DNA of 53,649 nt from Rhabdochlamydiaceae bacterium (GCA_019745395.1 JAIETG010000014.1:1-53649); one strand, 5' to 3'; shown: positions 1 to 8,210, counted from the first letter of the stretch. Program-made: numbers and translations. Notes: a model not told the origin generated them from the letters alone.

Positions 1-336
1 TTAAAAGAGAGCTTGTTTGTAATACCTGAGCAGGACTTGATTGCGAAGGGACTGTTTTTGCAGGAGCCTTAAGATCTAGACCTGTTAAAAGAGAGCTTGT
101 TTGTAATACCTGAGCAGGACTTGATTGCGAAGGGACTGTTTTTGCAGGAGCCTTAAGATCTTGCCCTGTTAAAAGAGAGCTTGTTTGTAATACCTGAGCA
201 GGACTTGATGGCGAAGGGACTGTTTTGGTAGGAGCCTTAAGATCTAGACCTGTTAAAAGAGAGCTTGTTTGTAATACCTGAGGAGGACTTGATCGCGAAG
301 GGACTGTTTTTGCAGGAGCCTGAAGATCTTGCCCTG
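1..336. repeat. Four tandem 84-bp direct repeats
   Basis: Copies lie at 1-84, 85-168, 169-252 and 253-336, each starting TTAAAAGAGAGCTTG. Copies differ at only a few positions, for example the GATCTAGACC versus GATCTTGCCC alternation and a G/C change near 283. The period is a multiple of three and keeps one minus-strand frame open. The array may continue left of the window, so the copy number is a minimum. Confidence 0.97.
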
Positions 337-583
337 TTAAGAGGGGCCTTTTTTGGTCTTGCTGTTTTTTTTCAGTGGAAGTTGAATCTGCTGAATTATT
401 GGAGGGAAAGAACAATCCTTTTACCGTAAGGGCGATCACAACTATCTTTAAAGATCCTTTCAAAAGATGTAAGGCGCCATGCTGGTATTCTTTTTTTTGG
501 ATTTTTTCGATTCCTTTTCGTAAATCTGTTACTCCTGTCCATTTTTGGATGGAGGTTGCAAACATGGGAGCATATATCATCAT
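1..583 (-). CDS. Partial repeat-containing protein (C-terminus outside window)
   Basis: A minus-strand frame is open from 697 to the left window edge. The first ATG is at 583 (others at 580 and 565), with no clear Shine-Dalgarno, so the start is uncertain. The N-terminal ~80 residues contain a charged stretch (KGIEKIQKKEYQHG), a hydrophobic segment around residues 43-61 (IVVIALTVKGLFFP) and a Ser/Lys/Gln linker. After this come four tandem 28-residue units built on DLKAPAKTVPSQSSPAQVLQ, running off the window. The repeat frame stays open over all four copies only on this strand; all plus frames contain stops. Repeats rich in Pro, Ser and Thr suggest a disordered or adhesive region behind a membrane segment. 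Function not recognised; coding status is inferred from frame conservation. Confidence 0.65.
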   Translation of the reverse strand, partial: MMIYAPMFATSIQKWTGVTDLRKGIEKIQKKEYQHGALHLLKGSLKIVVIALTVKGLFFPSNNSADSTSTEKKQQDQKRPLLTGQDLQAPAKTVPSRSSPPQVLQTSSLLTGLDLKAPTKTVPSPSSPAQVLQTSSLLTGQDLKAPAKTVPSQSSPAQVLQTSSLLTGLDLKAPAKTVPSQSSPAQVLQTSSLL

Positions 584-697
584 GTAAGATTGCGCTTGGT
601 GGGTCTTTTCTGAGAGAATCCTGGTTAAAGGGATTCGGAAAATTGAAATATCGCTTTCAAATAACAATTTGAGCCTTTTTTTTTCAATTTGCAGCAA

Positions 698-996
698 TTA
701 ATCTTAGGATTTAATTATATTGTTTTTTGGTATTATAAATAAACATTGTTAGTTGTGAGTATTTAATTATTTTGTTTTTTTGTTCATGTCGCTTTTTAAA
801 CAAGGATGTATTTCGATTTGCACTTATTGATAATTTTAATTTTACGGTAACGTTAAAATTTTATTTTTACTGTGGAGCTGAAACCAAAAGAAATTTATAT
901 AGGTAAATTGCCTCATGGATGTACATCTTTTCGAAAGATTAGTAGCGTATTTAAAGCCTCTTCGTTATATGTCAATTTATTGACAAGGAGAGATTG
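698..996. other. AT-rich intergenic region with an inverted repeat
   Basis: No convincing gene is seen here. It separates the minus-strand repeat gene from the plus-strand TerC-like gene, so it should hold divergent promoters. An inverted repeat at 838-860 has arms AATTTTA and TAAAATT around CGGTAACGT, followed by a T-rich stretch. It could be an operator or a weak terminator; nothing further can be said. Confidence 0.4.
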
Positions 997-1917
997 GTGA
1001 ATTGGTACTTTTGGATAGGTTTTCCCGTATTTGTGCTCTGTATGTTGTATCTGGATTTAAAAGTACTACATAAAAAGCCTTCAGAAAGAACTCTTCGCTC
1101 AATTTCTTATGCATGCCTTTTTTGGTTTTCTTTAGCCATCCTTTTCGCTTTAGGTATTTGGTATTTTTTAGGATCTGCTTCAGCTGTTACTTTTATGACA
1201 GCCTATCTTTTAGAAGGCTCTTTAAGTGTCGATAATCTTTTTGTTTTTTTGTTGGTTTTTTCTTTTTGTCAAATTCCTCCTAAGGATCAACATCGAATTC
1301 TTTGTTTAGGTGTTTTGGGGGCTTTGATCTTTCGACTTGCGTTCATCTGTCTAGGGATCTCACTTTTACAGCGTTTTGAATGGATGTACTTTGTTTTTGG
1401 GGGAATCTTGTGTATTTCTGCATTGGCTTTTCTCAGACAAAAAGATGAAGAACAGGATTTGAGCAATTCTTGGCTTTTTTCTTTAGCGCAGAAAATGTTT
1501 AGATTAGATATGCAGGAGCATAAGGGAAAGTTTTGGATCCGTAAAGAGGGGAAACTGTATGCGACAAGACTGTTTCTAGCACTTTTTTTGATTGAAAGTT
1601 TTGATCTTGTTTTTGCGGTGGATTCTGTGCCAGCTGTTTTGGCCGTTACTTCAGATATTTTCCTTGCCTATACATCGAATGTCTTTGCAGTTCTCGGTCT
1701 TCGTTCTTTGTATTTTTTGCTGATGCATCTCAAGAGTCGGTTTGCACATCTTAAAAATGGGATTGCATTGATCCTATTTTTTGTAGGGATAAAGCTCGTG
1801 CTCGTTCCCTTTTTTCACATTCCCAGCTGGGTTACTTTTCTGTGGATTGCAGGAGCTCTTGCAGTTTCTATTCTTTGGTCCTTTACGTGTAAAAACACAA
1901 AAACTCCTCTTGAGTAA
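997..1917 (+). CDS. TerC/Alx-family integral membrane metal transporter
   Basis: This is a polytopic inner-membrane protein of about 306 residues with the usual TerC-family signatures: EGSLSVDNLFVF in an early membrane helix and the FDLVFAVDSVPA block past mid-protein. The conserved acidic residues (Asp of SVDN, Glu of LIES and Asp of AVDS) lie inside membrane segments and are expected to contact metal. Characterised relatives (Alx, MntP-independent TerC proteins) export Mn(II) or supply metal to exported enzymes. AAGGAG at 985-990 sits 6 nt before GTG 997, which I prefer over TTG 994. The next gene, topB, follows after 56 nt. Substrate is inferred from the family. Confidence 0.85.
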   Translation: MNWYFWIGFPVFVLCMLYLDLKVLHKKPSERTLRSISYACLFWFSLAILFALGIWYFLGSASAVTFMTAYLLEGSLSVDNLFVFLLVFSFCQIPPKDQHRILCLGVLGALIFRLAFICLGISLLQRFEWMYFVFGGILCISALAFLRQKDEEQDLSNSWLFSLAQKMFRLDMQEHKGKFWIRKEGKLYATRLFLALFLIESFDLVFAVDSVPAVLAVTSDIFLAYTSNVFAVLGLRSLYFLLMHLKSRFAHLKNGIALILFFVGIKLVLVPFFHIPSWVTFLWIAGALAVSILWSFTCKNTKTPLE

Positions 1918-1973
1918 AACGTTCTTTTCGTGAAATGATCTGTGCAGGGATCTGGAATAGGAGAGCTTGTTTT

Positions 1974-4055
1974 ATGAAGGTTATTGTTGCAGAAAAACCA
2001 TCCGTTGCTCGAGAAATCGCTTCTTTTGTCAAAGCAAAAACACGGTTAGATGGATACTTTGAGGGAAATGGATATCAAGTAACTTGGGCTTTAGGCCATT
2101 TGGTAACCTTGAAAGAGCCTGATGAATATGATCCTGCATTAAAAAAGTGGTCTTTGCAAACACTTCCTTTTATTCCGGAAAGATTTCAACTAAAGTTGAT
2201 CAAGTCGCCCGCTGTAGCCAAGCAATTTAAGATCTTGCAAAAGCTTATGAAGTCGGGGACTGAGTTGATAGCTGCAACGGACGCCGGGAGAGAGGGGGAG
2301 CTTATTTTTCGCTACATCCTTTCTTTAATAGGATTGGAACAAAAACCTTTTCAAAGGCTTTGGCTCAGCTCTTTAACCGAAGAAGCTATAGCTAAAGCTT
2401 TTCAATCTCTTCGTCCCGGAAGTGATTATGACGCTTTGTATCAAGCCGCTAAATGTCGCAGCGAGTCGGATTGGATTGTGGGGCTTAATGCGACGAGAAA
2501 TTTCACTGTGCGTTATGGGAAAGGGGGGATCTTATGGAGTGTCGGAAGGGTGCAAACCCCGGTCCTTGCCATGATTGCAGCAAGAGAAGAAGAGATTACA
2601 TGCTTTGTCTCGAAACCTTTTTGGGAAATGAAGACGAAATATCGAAATGTGACATTTTCTTGGAAAGGGGAGCGTTTTTTAGAGGAAAATGCAGCAAAAG
2701 AGCTTTTGCATAAGATCCAAGAGCATCCTTTTACAATACTTGATATCGAAAGCAAGCAGGAAAAAATTCTGCCCCCTTTTCTATACGATTTGACAGAACT
2801 GCAAAAAGATATGAATAAAAGATACGGCCTTTCTGCTCAAGAAACCTTAGAACAAGCCCAAAAACTATATGAGGACAAATATATTTCCTATCCTCGTACA
2901 GATTCAAAATATCTTAGCTGTGATATGAAAAAAGAAATGCCCACTATTTTACAAGCTCTTGTAAAGGCAAAACCGCAAGACATTGAACCACTCGATATGC
3001 AAAATCTTTCCTATAGCGCAAAGATGTTTAGCGATGAAAAAGTGACAGACCACCATGCTATTATTCCCACAGGAAATATTCCGTCTAGCCCATCTAAAGT
3101 ATGGGATGCAATTGTTTTACGCTTCATTGCAGCTTTTTACCCCCCATGTATCAAAAATGTGACGACGGTAGAGGGGGAAACAGCAAAAGAGCTTTTTGTC
3201 GTTAAAGGATCTCAAGTTGTCTCTCCCGGGTGGACAACGGTGCTCGAAAAGGAAAAAAAAGAAGAGGAAATGCTTCCTCTTTTTGTTTTGAAAGAAACTG
3301 GCCCCCATAACCCTTTCGTTCAAGAGGGGAAAACAGAGCCTCCTAAGCATTATACAGAAGCAACAGTGTTGCATGCGATGGAAACTGCAGGAAGAAAAGT
3401 AGAAGAAGAGCATTTAAAAGAAGCTCTTAAACAAAAAGGACTAGGAACTCCAGCTACGCGAGCTGCTATTTTAGAAACCTTGATCAGACGCAACTATATT
3501 GCACGTGAGAAGAAAAATATCAAAATTACAGACTTGGGCCGATATCTGATTGCTCTAGTCAAAGATCCCCATTTGAAATCTCCAGAACTGACAGGAGAGT
3601 GGGAGTCAAAACTCAAAGAAATTGAGCAGGGGAAATTCTCTCCAGAGCGGTTCATGCAAGAAATTGCACAATATACCAAAGATATCATCCACAAAAGTAA
3701 TTTTGCTCCTGTAGATGAAACGCAATTAGGTAAATGCCCTCTTTGTCAAAAGGCAGTTATCGAGGGGAAAAAAGGATATGGATGTTCTGGATGGAAAGAG
3801 GGGTGCTCCTTTGTAATCTGGAAAGAATACAAGCAAGTTTCGTTATCCGCCCACCAGGTCCGCCGTTTATTACAGCACAAAATCTTGTTAGATCCTGTGC
3901 TGATTTCTTCAGAAAAAGTGATTTTATATCTTTCCTCTCAGGGGACTTTACGAGAGGTTTCTTTGCAAGAAGGTCAATCTAAAGAAAAAGGGTCCGCGCC
4001 GCACGGTAAGAAAACTGCCCGTTTTCGCTCCAGCAAGAAGAAGACAACGAGCTAA
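1974..4055 (+). CDS. topB: DNA topoisomerase III
   Basis: Type IA topoisomerase that relaxes negatively supercoiled DNA and decatenates replication or recombination intermediates. The N-terminal Toprim domain opens with MKVIVAEKPSVA and has the metal-binding ATDAGREGEL motif near residues 101-110. The catalytic tyrosine is Tyr306 in ISYPRTDSKYL. A C-terminal four-cysteine ribbon (CPLC ... CSGWKEGC) and a Lys/Arg-rich tail follow. ATG 1974, preceded by AGGAG at 1959-1963, matches the family N-terminus better than the upstream in-frame ATG at 1935. Length (693 aa) is normal. The last 77 bp overlap the 3' end of the convergent NlpC gene. Confidence 0.95.
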   Translation: MKVIVAEKPSVAREIASFVKAKTRLDGYFEGNGYQVTWALGHLVTLKEPDEYDPALKKWSLQTLPFIPERFQLKLIKSPAVAKQFKILQKLMKSGTELIAATDAGREGELIFRYILSLIGLEQKPFQRLWLSSLTEEAIAKAFQSLRPGSDYDALYQAAKCRSESDWIVGLNATRNFTVRYGKGGILWSVGRVQTPVLAMIAAREEEITCFVSKPFWEMKTKYRNVTFSWKGERFLEENAAKELLHKIQEHPFTILDIESKQEKILPPFLYDLTELQKDMNKRYGLSAQETLEQAQKLYEDKYISYPRTDSKYLSCDMKKEMPTILQALVKAKPQDIEPLDMQNLSYSAKMFSDEKVTDHHAIIPTGNIPSSPSKVWDAIVLRFIAAFYPPCIKNVTTVEGETAKELFVVKGSQVVSPGWTTVLEKEKKEEEMLPLFVLKETGPHNPFVQEGKTEPPKHYTEATVLHAMETAGRKVEEEHLKEALKQKGLGTPATRAAILETLIRRNYIAREKKNIKITDLGRYLIALVKDPHLKSPELTGEWESKLKEIEQGKFSPERFMQEIAQYTKDIIHKSNFAPVDETQLGKCPLCQKAVIEGKKGYGCSGWKEGCSFVIWKEYKQVSLSAHQVRRLLQHKILLDPVLISSEKVILYLSSQGTLREVSLQEGQSKEKGSAPHGKKTARFRSSKKKTTS

Positions 4056-4794
4056 TGCGCAAGTACGGAGCATTTTCTGCAACAGTTGCATGAATGAATA
4101 GGTCTTTTTCTAAATACATTCCGACGTGGGAAATTGCTCTTTCATGACGCCCCCAGAAAATGAGGTCTCCTGTTTGGGCTTTAGAGATGGGTATTTTAGA
4201 AAATTCCTCCCAATGCATTTGATCGATAGCATCGCGTGGGATGGAAATTCCCATCTGTCGATATAGCATCTGAACAAACCCAGAACAATCATATCCGAAG
4301 CTGGAACGTCCTCCCCATGTATAGGGGAGTCCTAAAAAACGTTTACTAAATTCTATGAGTTCTTCTTGTGTTTTCTTTGTTTCCTGTAAAGAAACATCTC
4401 CTCGTTGGATGTATCCAGGGCTGCCGTCGACAAGGGTCACGTAAATCCAGCGACTGGCTGGGTCTGTAGGCATAGTTGGCACTTCCAGCTTACTTTCAAA
4501 CGGAAGCGTCAAAAAAGGGCCGTAAATGGTGTCTTCAGCTTTGTAAACATGCGCTGCACATCTCTCAACTGTGGCAATGATGGCAGAGTTCGGAAAAAAG
4601 GAATCTCTAAGATGAAGAGCAGATGTTTCTACCCATCCGCAATACTTATCTGACACCGTTCTAATGTGAGACCAGTCTTGCTCTTTTTCAAAGACAAGCA
4701 CTTCTTCAGAAAAATAGGCCTGAGATACAACTTCCGCCTCATTTTTAGGATATTTTCTCATCGGGATAACCGGGAGCTTAACATAGTACTTCAT
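3979..4794 (-). CDS. NlpC/P60 peptidoglycan endopeptidase with SH3-like N-terminus
   Basis: Predicted cysteine peptidase cutting stem peptides of peptidoglycan. Residues 1-135 look like bacterial SH3-type domains (YVKLPVIPMRKYP ... WVETSAL). The papain-like core carries Cys170 in GYDCSGFVQ, His223 in ISHVGMYL and His235 in FIHATVAE, the expected Cys-His-His triad. An NlpC/P60 enzyme is conserved in Chlamydia, where it has been linked to peptidoglycan breakdown during division. No signal peptide is visible, as in the chlamydial homologues. ATG 4794 overlaps the stop of the upstream RF-like gene (ATGA), so the two are translationally coupled. Confidence 0.92.
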   Translation of the reverse strand: MKYYVKLPVIPMRKYPKNEAEVVSQAYFSEEVLVFEKEQDWSHIRTVSDKYCGWVETSALHLRDSFFPNSAIIATVERCAAHVYKAEDTIYGPFLTLPFESKLEVPTMPTDPASRWIYVTLVDGSPGYIQRGDVSLQETKKTQEELIEFSKRFLGLPYTWGGRSSFGYDCSGFVQMLYRQMGISIPRDAIDQMHWEEFSKIPISKAQTGDLIFWGRHERAISHVGMYLEKDLFIHATVAENAPYLRISSLSSSCWSENGQFSYRAARTLFL

Positions 4795-5132
4795 TCGGGA
4801 TCCTTCGTTCGGCGGGTTCTACGATTTTTCTGTTTACGGATCTTTTCTCTAGCTAGTGCACTTTCTGAAAGGTGAGGGGCTTCTTTTTCCTCTATACGCT
4901 TGCAAAGCTCTCTTCTGGCTAAAAAACGATTAAGCTCTCGAGATCGATCTTTTTGACATTTAACTTCGATACCGGATGGCAAGTGCTTTAAGTACACACA
5001 CGAAGATGTCTTATTTATCTTCTGTCCTCCAGATCCAGAGCCTAAGATGAATTTCTCTAAAAGATCTTCTTCTTTAACCTGTAATTTGGCCATTTTCTCA
5101 TGGAGTTCGTCGAGTTTCTCCTTACGTACCAT
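4791..5132 (-). CDS. RF-1-like GGQ domain protein (peptidyl-tRNA hydrolase type)
   Basis: Short (113 aa) release-factor-like protein with the catalytic GGQ loop at residues 35-37 (GSGSGGQKINKTSS), then SGIEVKCQKDRSRELNR and a long basic C-terminal helix ending RRTRRTKDPE. There is no stop-codon recognition domain. This layout matches ArfB/YaeJ and mitochondrial C12orf65-type proteins, which hydrolyse peptidyl-tRNA on stalled ribosomes or on large subunits. It is coupled to the NlpC gene by a 4-bp stop/start overlap. The role in ribosome rescue is family inference. Confidence 0.88.
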   Translation of the reverse strand: MVRKEKLDELHEKMAKLQVKEEDLLEKFILGSGSGGQKINKTSSCVYLKHLPSGIEVKCQKDRSRELNRFLARRELCKRIEEKEAPHLSESALAREKIRKQKNRRTRRTKDPE

Positions 5133-5227
5133 AAATTTTTTCCCCAGCTTTTAAGAAGATCATTGTCTTTAATTCATTTTTTTGCGATAAATAAGTTGAG
5201 TTTTTTGTAATAAACTTGGAGAGAATC

Positions 5228-5434
5228 GTGTCGAAGGAAAAAGGAATTGTGAAGTTTTTTAACGGACAAAAAGGTTATGGTTTTATTACTCCCGATAACG
5301 GAGGAAAAGATCTTTTTGTGCATACATCAAATATCGTTGGCGGAGGAACTAATCTCCGAGAAGGATCCCCTGTAATGTTTGTCGTAGGACACGGACGAAA
5401 AGGGCCAGAAGCCACCGAAGTTGAACCCGTATAA
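5228..5434 (+). CDS. Cold-shock domain protein
   Basis: Single cold-shock domain of 68 residues, predicted to bind single-stranded RNA or DNA. RNP1 is [10 protein letters not shown] and RNP2 is [10 protein letters not shown], both with the expected aromatics. GGAGA at 5218-5222 lies 5 nt before GTG 5228, giving [14 protein letters not shown]; the in-frame TTG at 5216 has no Shine-Dalgarno before it. The gene is monocistronic, with a strong terminator directly after it and a divergent RF-like gene before it. Confidence 0.94.
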   Translation: MSKEKGIVKFFNGQKGYGFITPDNGGKDLFVHTSNIVGGGTNLREGSPVMFVVGHGRKGPEATEVEPV

Positions 5435-5446
5435 ATTCTTCAAGAT

Positions 5447-5483
5447 AGAGCTCTTTGAAATTCTTCCAAGAGCTCTGTTTTTT
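5447..5483 (+). terminator. Rho-independent terminator after cold-shock gene
   Basis: AGAGCTCTTTGAA and TTCCAAGAGCTCT form a 13-bp stem with one mismatch around a 4-nt loop, followed by GTTTTTT. It sits 12 bp after the cold-shock stop codon. Confidence 0.88.
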
Positions 5484-5582
5484 AAAAATTTTTAACACTT
5501 TTGTTTATTTTAATTCATGGAATCTTATAATCGCGAATAAGTCGGCTTTGCTGAAAAGGACTTGCTAGCGAGGATTGGTTAC

Positions 5583-6368
5583 ATGTATGTAAGGCTTCAG
5601 GACGAGACAGTTCGAAGAAATATTGAAGTTTTTAAGATTATCTTAAAAAGAGCTTCATCTTCTGTTGATGCTATAGTAGCAGAAAAGAAGGAAAAAGAAT
5701 TTAAAGCCTTTGTGCATCGCATAAAGGGAGAAGTACGCTTCGCAGATTTAAGTGCAGAGCCTCTGGACACCAAAGATTGGTTGCTAGTTTCTTTTCGCTT
5801 TTCTTTACCTAAAAATGCCAAAGAATCTTTGCACTGTGAAGTGTTAGGTCCGGAAGGGGCATCTTTTTCTTGGGATGGATTTCAGGAAGTTGCGCTTTCT
5901 GTACTCAAAGAAACTATCAAAACTATTCAATTCATGAGTAGGTTTTTGCCTTCGTTGCAAAATCTTTCTCGGGCATTTCGTGATTTTTCTCAGATAAATT
6001 TAGATGCTTTTTTAGAAGAAATGCCAGCTAAAGACTTAATTCATGAAGCTTGGTGCCAATTGGACCGAGAAGAGTGTGAAAGGTTGCTTTTACAAAAATC
6101 CGCTGGCACTTTTTTATTTCGGCAAGATTTTTTTACAGCAATATTGGAAAAACTCTTAACACAGACTCATCAAAAACAAATTAAATGTATCACTCTTACG
6201 TATATTGACGCTTGGCAGAAGGTATCTGATCTGACTCTTGTTAAGAAAAAAGAAGGGTGGATGATCTATAATGACGATCCTTGCTTGAGAGCTACTATGT
6301 ATCCGACAGTGAGAGCTCTTTTAGATCGTTTTAAAGGTGTATTAAAAAGTCCTGTTTTGCATTTTTAG
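5583..6368 (+). CDS. Protein with a C-terminal SH2-like domain, possible effector
   Basis: A 261-residue soluble protein with no close family that I recognise. Residues 157-250 follow the SH2 order closely: Trp157 then LDREECERLLL (helix A), GTFLFR at 175-180 with Arg180 in the phosphotyrosine-binding position, ITLTYID at 203-209 (strand C), DLTLVKKKEGWMIY at 216-229 (strand D and after), and MYPTVRALLDRF at 239-250 (helix B). Residues 1-156 are mixed helix/strand without a motif I know. GAGGA at 5570-5574 lies 8 nt before ATG 5583, preferred over TTG 5562. Bacterial SH2 domains are known mainly from Legionella effectors that bind host phosphotyrosine. The SH2 call is by eye and needs a profile search. 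Confidence 0.55.
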   Translation: MYVRLQDETVRRNIEVFKIILKRASSSVDAIVAEKKEKEFKAFVHRIKGEVRFADLSAEPLDTKDWLLVSFRFSLPKNAKESLHCEVLGPEGASFSWDGFQEVALSVLKETIKTIQFMSRFLPSLQNLSRAFRDFSQINLDAFLEEMPAKDLIHEAWCQLDREECERLLLQKSAGTFLFRQDFFTAILEKLLTQTHQKQIKCITLTYIDAWQKVSDLTLVKKKEGWMIYNDDPCLRATMYPTVRALLDRFKGVLKSPVLHF

Positions 6369-7336
6369 ACATTGTGGTTTTGTCTCCAAAAAGGAATGCA
6401 ATACTCAGGATTAAATTTCCATCCGATCTGATCCGTCCCTTTTCCAAATATGTAGTTAATGGCTGCTAAGACAAAGACGCCTCCGAAAAGAACCGTAGGG
6501 ATTGTATACATCACAAAGACGCTTCCGAGAAGAAAGATGGGAAATGTATAAGGCGCACCTACTATCAAGCCTGCGCATGCAGTAAGAATAAGTAGGTTAC
6601 AAAGCAAAGAGATTGTGTGTTGGATTGTTTTCTTTTCCGCTTGAATGGTTGCACTTTTCAAGAGTGAAAGAGCTTTTGCTGTATCTTTTTTTTCTAAAGC
6701 ATCAGGAAACTCTATAGTAAACTTTTCAGCAAACCAAGGCTTGACTCTTTGAGCGAGGCGAAGCTGCTGAAGTTTATTACTACTAGAAGAGGTTCCTAAA
6801 AATCTATTTAGAAAATCATAAGCCTGTAGATCGTTAGGGTCTTTTTTTAAACGTTTAAGAGCTGTTTTGCATCGAGCAATGAATGTGGTCTGCCTTATAA
6901 TATTTTTGATCTCTAATCCCCCAGAAACGGCTGAAGCGGCAATTCCTAAAAAGGGAAATGAGCTTCCAAACGAACTCAGTTCTCGAAAAATAGTTAAACC
7001 ATTTGTTATGGCGGAAAAACTGTAAGTGGCATTAACCGTTGTTGAACATAATTTTAATTTTGCTTCTAAAATACTTTCTTTTTCTTTGTGAAAATAGGAT
7101 TCATTTAAAGCTTTATAGTAACGAGCTGCGTCAAAAGGAAGCTGGAATATAGAGAGAAGATTTGGGATGTTCAAAGGGTCAGTATATAGCTTTTTGATTT
7201 CTTTAGCATCTTTACGTATGGATTCTACTGAGGGCTTATGGACAGGGATCATCGCTGAAATTTTTTGATTATCCTGCACATTTGTAAGATTGTCAGAGTA
7301 ATTGTAGTTTGCGTTTGAAACTATATTTGTTATCAA
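6365..7336 (-). CDS. Hypothetical membrane protein, Inc-like hydrophobic layout
   Basis: A 323-residue protein with an N-terminal polar region of about 90 residues, moderately hydrophobic segments around residues 100-145, a helical middle and a strongly hydrophobic stretch near 240-305 (LLCNLLILTACAGLIVG, then FPIFLLGSVFVMY). No signal peptide. The start is TTG 7336 with GGTGA 5 nt upstream. Paired hydrophobic segments facing a polar N-terminus are typical of many chlamydial secreted inclusion-membrane proteins, but that class has no strict sequence signature. Its stop overlaps the end of the convergent SH2-like gene by 4 bp. Function not recognised. Confidence 0.75.
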   Translation of the reverse strand: MITNIVSNANYNYSDNLTNVQDNQKISAMIPVHKPSVESIRKDAKEIKKLYTDPLNIPNLLSIFQLPFDAARYYKALNESYFHKEKESILEAKLKLCSTTVNATYSFSAITNGLTIFRELSSFGSSFPFLGIAASAVSGGLEIKNIIRQTTFIARCKTALKRLKKDPNDLQAYDFLNRFLGTSSSSNKLQQLRLAQRVKPWFAEKFTIEFPDALEKKDTAKALSLLKSATIQAEKKTIQHTISLLCNLLILTACAGLIVGAPYTFPIFLLGSVFVMYTIPTVLFGGVFVLAAINYIFGKGTDQIGWKFNPEYCIPFWRQNHNV

Positions 7337-7483
7337 ATTGATTCACCGTTTTCTGTTTTGTTCGTTATTGTACATAAATGTGAAAATTAGTGAAATCTTA
7401 AAGAAGGTTTCTATCTTCTTGATTTTTTAATGAAAAATGCTCTATGAGTGTAATGAAAATTTCTATTGGTTTTAAGGGGTTTT

Positions 7484-8125
7484 ATGAAGAAATGGTGTTT
7501 GGGATTTGTTCTTATGTTAGGAACGATAACTGCGGAAGAACCCACTTTTGTGGTTCGCAATTTTTCTCATCTTTTAGAGATGCCGGGGTGGAATCAAGAC
7601 CTTCTACTTATGCATTTTCGCTTATACGAAGGGTATGTAAAAAATACTAATCTTCTTTTAGAGAAACTGAATCATATGGATAAAAAATCTTATGATTTTG
7701 GCGCTATGAAAAGACGTCTAGCCTGGGAATGGGACGGGATGAGATTGCATGAGTTATATTTTGAAAATTTAGGAAAAAAAAGTACAGTTTCTCTAGATGC
7801 TTCTTTGCAAAAACGTATCCAAAAAGACTTTGGATCGATAGATGCCTGGAAAGAGGATTTCATCGCGACTGGAATGATGAGAGGGATTGGTTGGGTTATC
7901 CTATACAAGGATAAACAGACCTCAAAGCTATGTAATGTTTGGATCAATGAACATGATGTAGGGCATATTGCTTTAGGAAATCCGCTATTAATTATGGACG
8001 TTTTTGAACATGCCTATATTACGCAGTTTGCTTTGGATCGGGGTAAATACATCGACTTGTTTTTTCAAAGTATAGATTGGTCTACTGTCAATCAAAGATG
8101 GGCATCTTCTCAAGTCGCCGAGTGA
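7484..8125 (+). CDS. Secreted Fe/Mn-family superoxide dismutase
   Basis: Predicted to dismutate superoxide outside the cytoplasm. A signal peptide is visible (MKKWCLGFVLMLGTITA, cut before EEP). Family motifs are RLHELYFENLG (His ligand 2), GIGWVILYKD, and DVFEHAY (Asp and His ligands 3 and 4). The first ligand region reads MHFRLYEGYVKNTN: its histidine is seven residues before the conserved Tyr rather than eight as in E. coli SodA, so this belongs to a divergent SOD clade or shifts the ligand. AAGGGG at 7474-7479 supports ATG 7484 over the upstream in-frame ATG at 7466. Chlamydial SODs are not usually exported. Confidence 0.87.
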   Translation: MKKWCLGFVLMLGTITAEEPTFVVRNFSHLLEMPGWNQDLLLMHFRLYEGYVKNTNLLLEKLNHMDKKSYDFGAMKRRLAWEWDGMRLHELYFENLGKKSTVSLDASLQKRIQKDFGSIDAWKEDFIATGMMRGIGWVILYKDKQTSKLCNVWINEHDVGHIALGNPLLIMDVFEHAYITQFALDRGKYIDLFFQSIDWSTVNQRWASSQVAE

Positions 8126-8144
8126 GTGAAAAATATTTACGAGA

Positions 8145-8174
8145 GCACTTCTCAGGACGCCTCCAGAGAAGTGC
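8145..8174. terminator. Hairpin between convergent genes
   Basis: GCACTTCTC (8145-8153) and GAGAAGTGC (8166-8174) form a perfect 9-bp stem with a 12-nt loop between the convergent SOD and TMEM14-like genes. T-tracts are weak on both sides, so a bidirectional terminator is likely but not certain. Confidence 0.5.
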
Positions 8175-8210
8175 CAATACATAGAGCGGTCTATTGTTAA
8201 CCGAAGATAT

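Noticed and set aside
375-587. Plus-strand open frame of 70 codons
   Set aside because: It lies opposite the minus-strand repeat gene; its product has no family resemblance and it has no ribosome-binding site.
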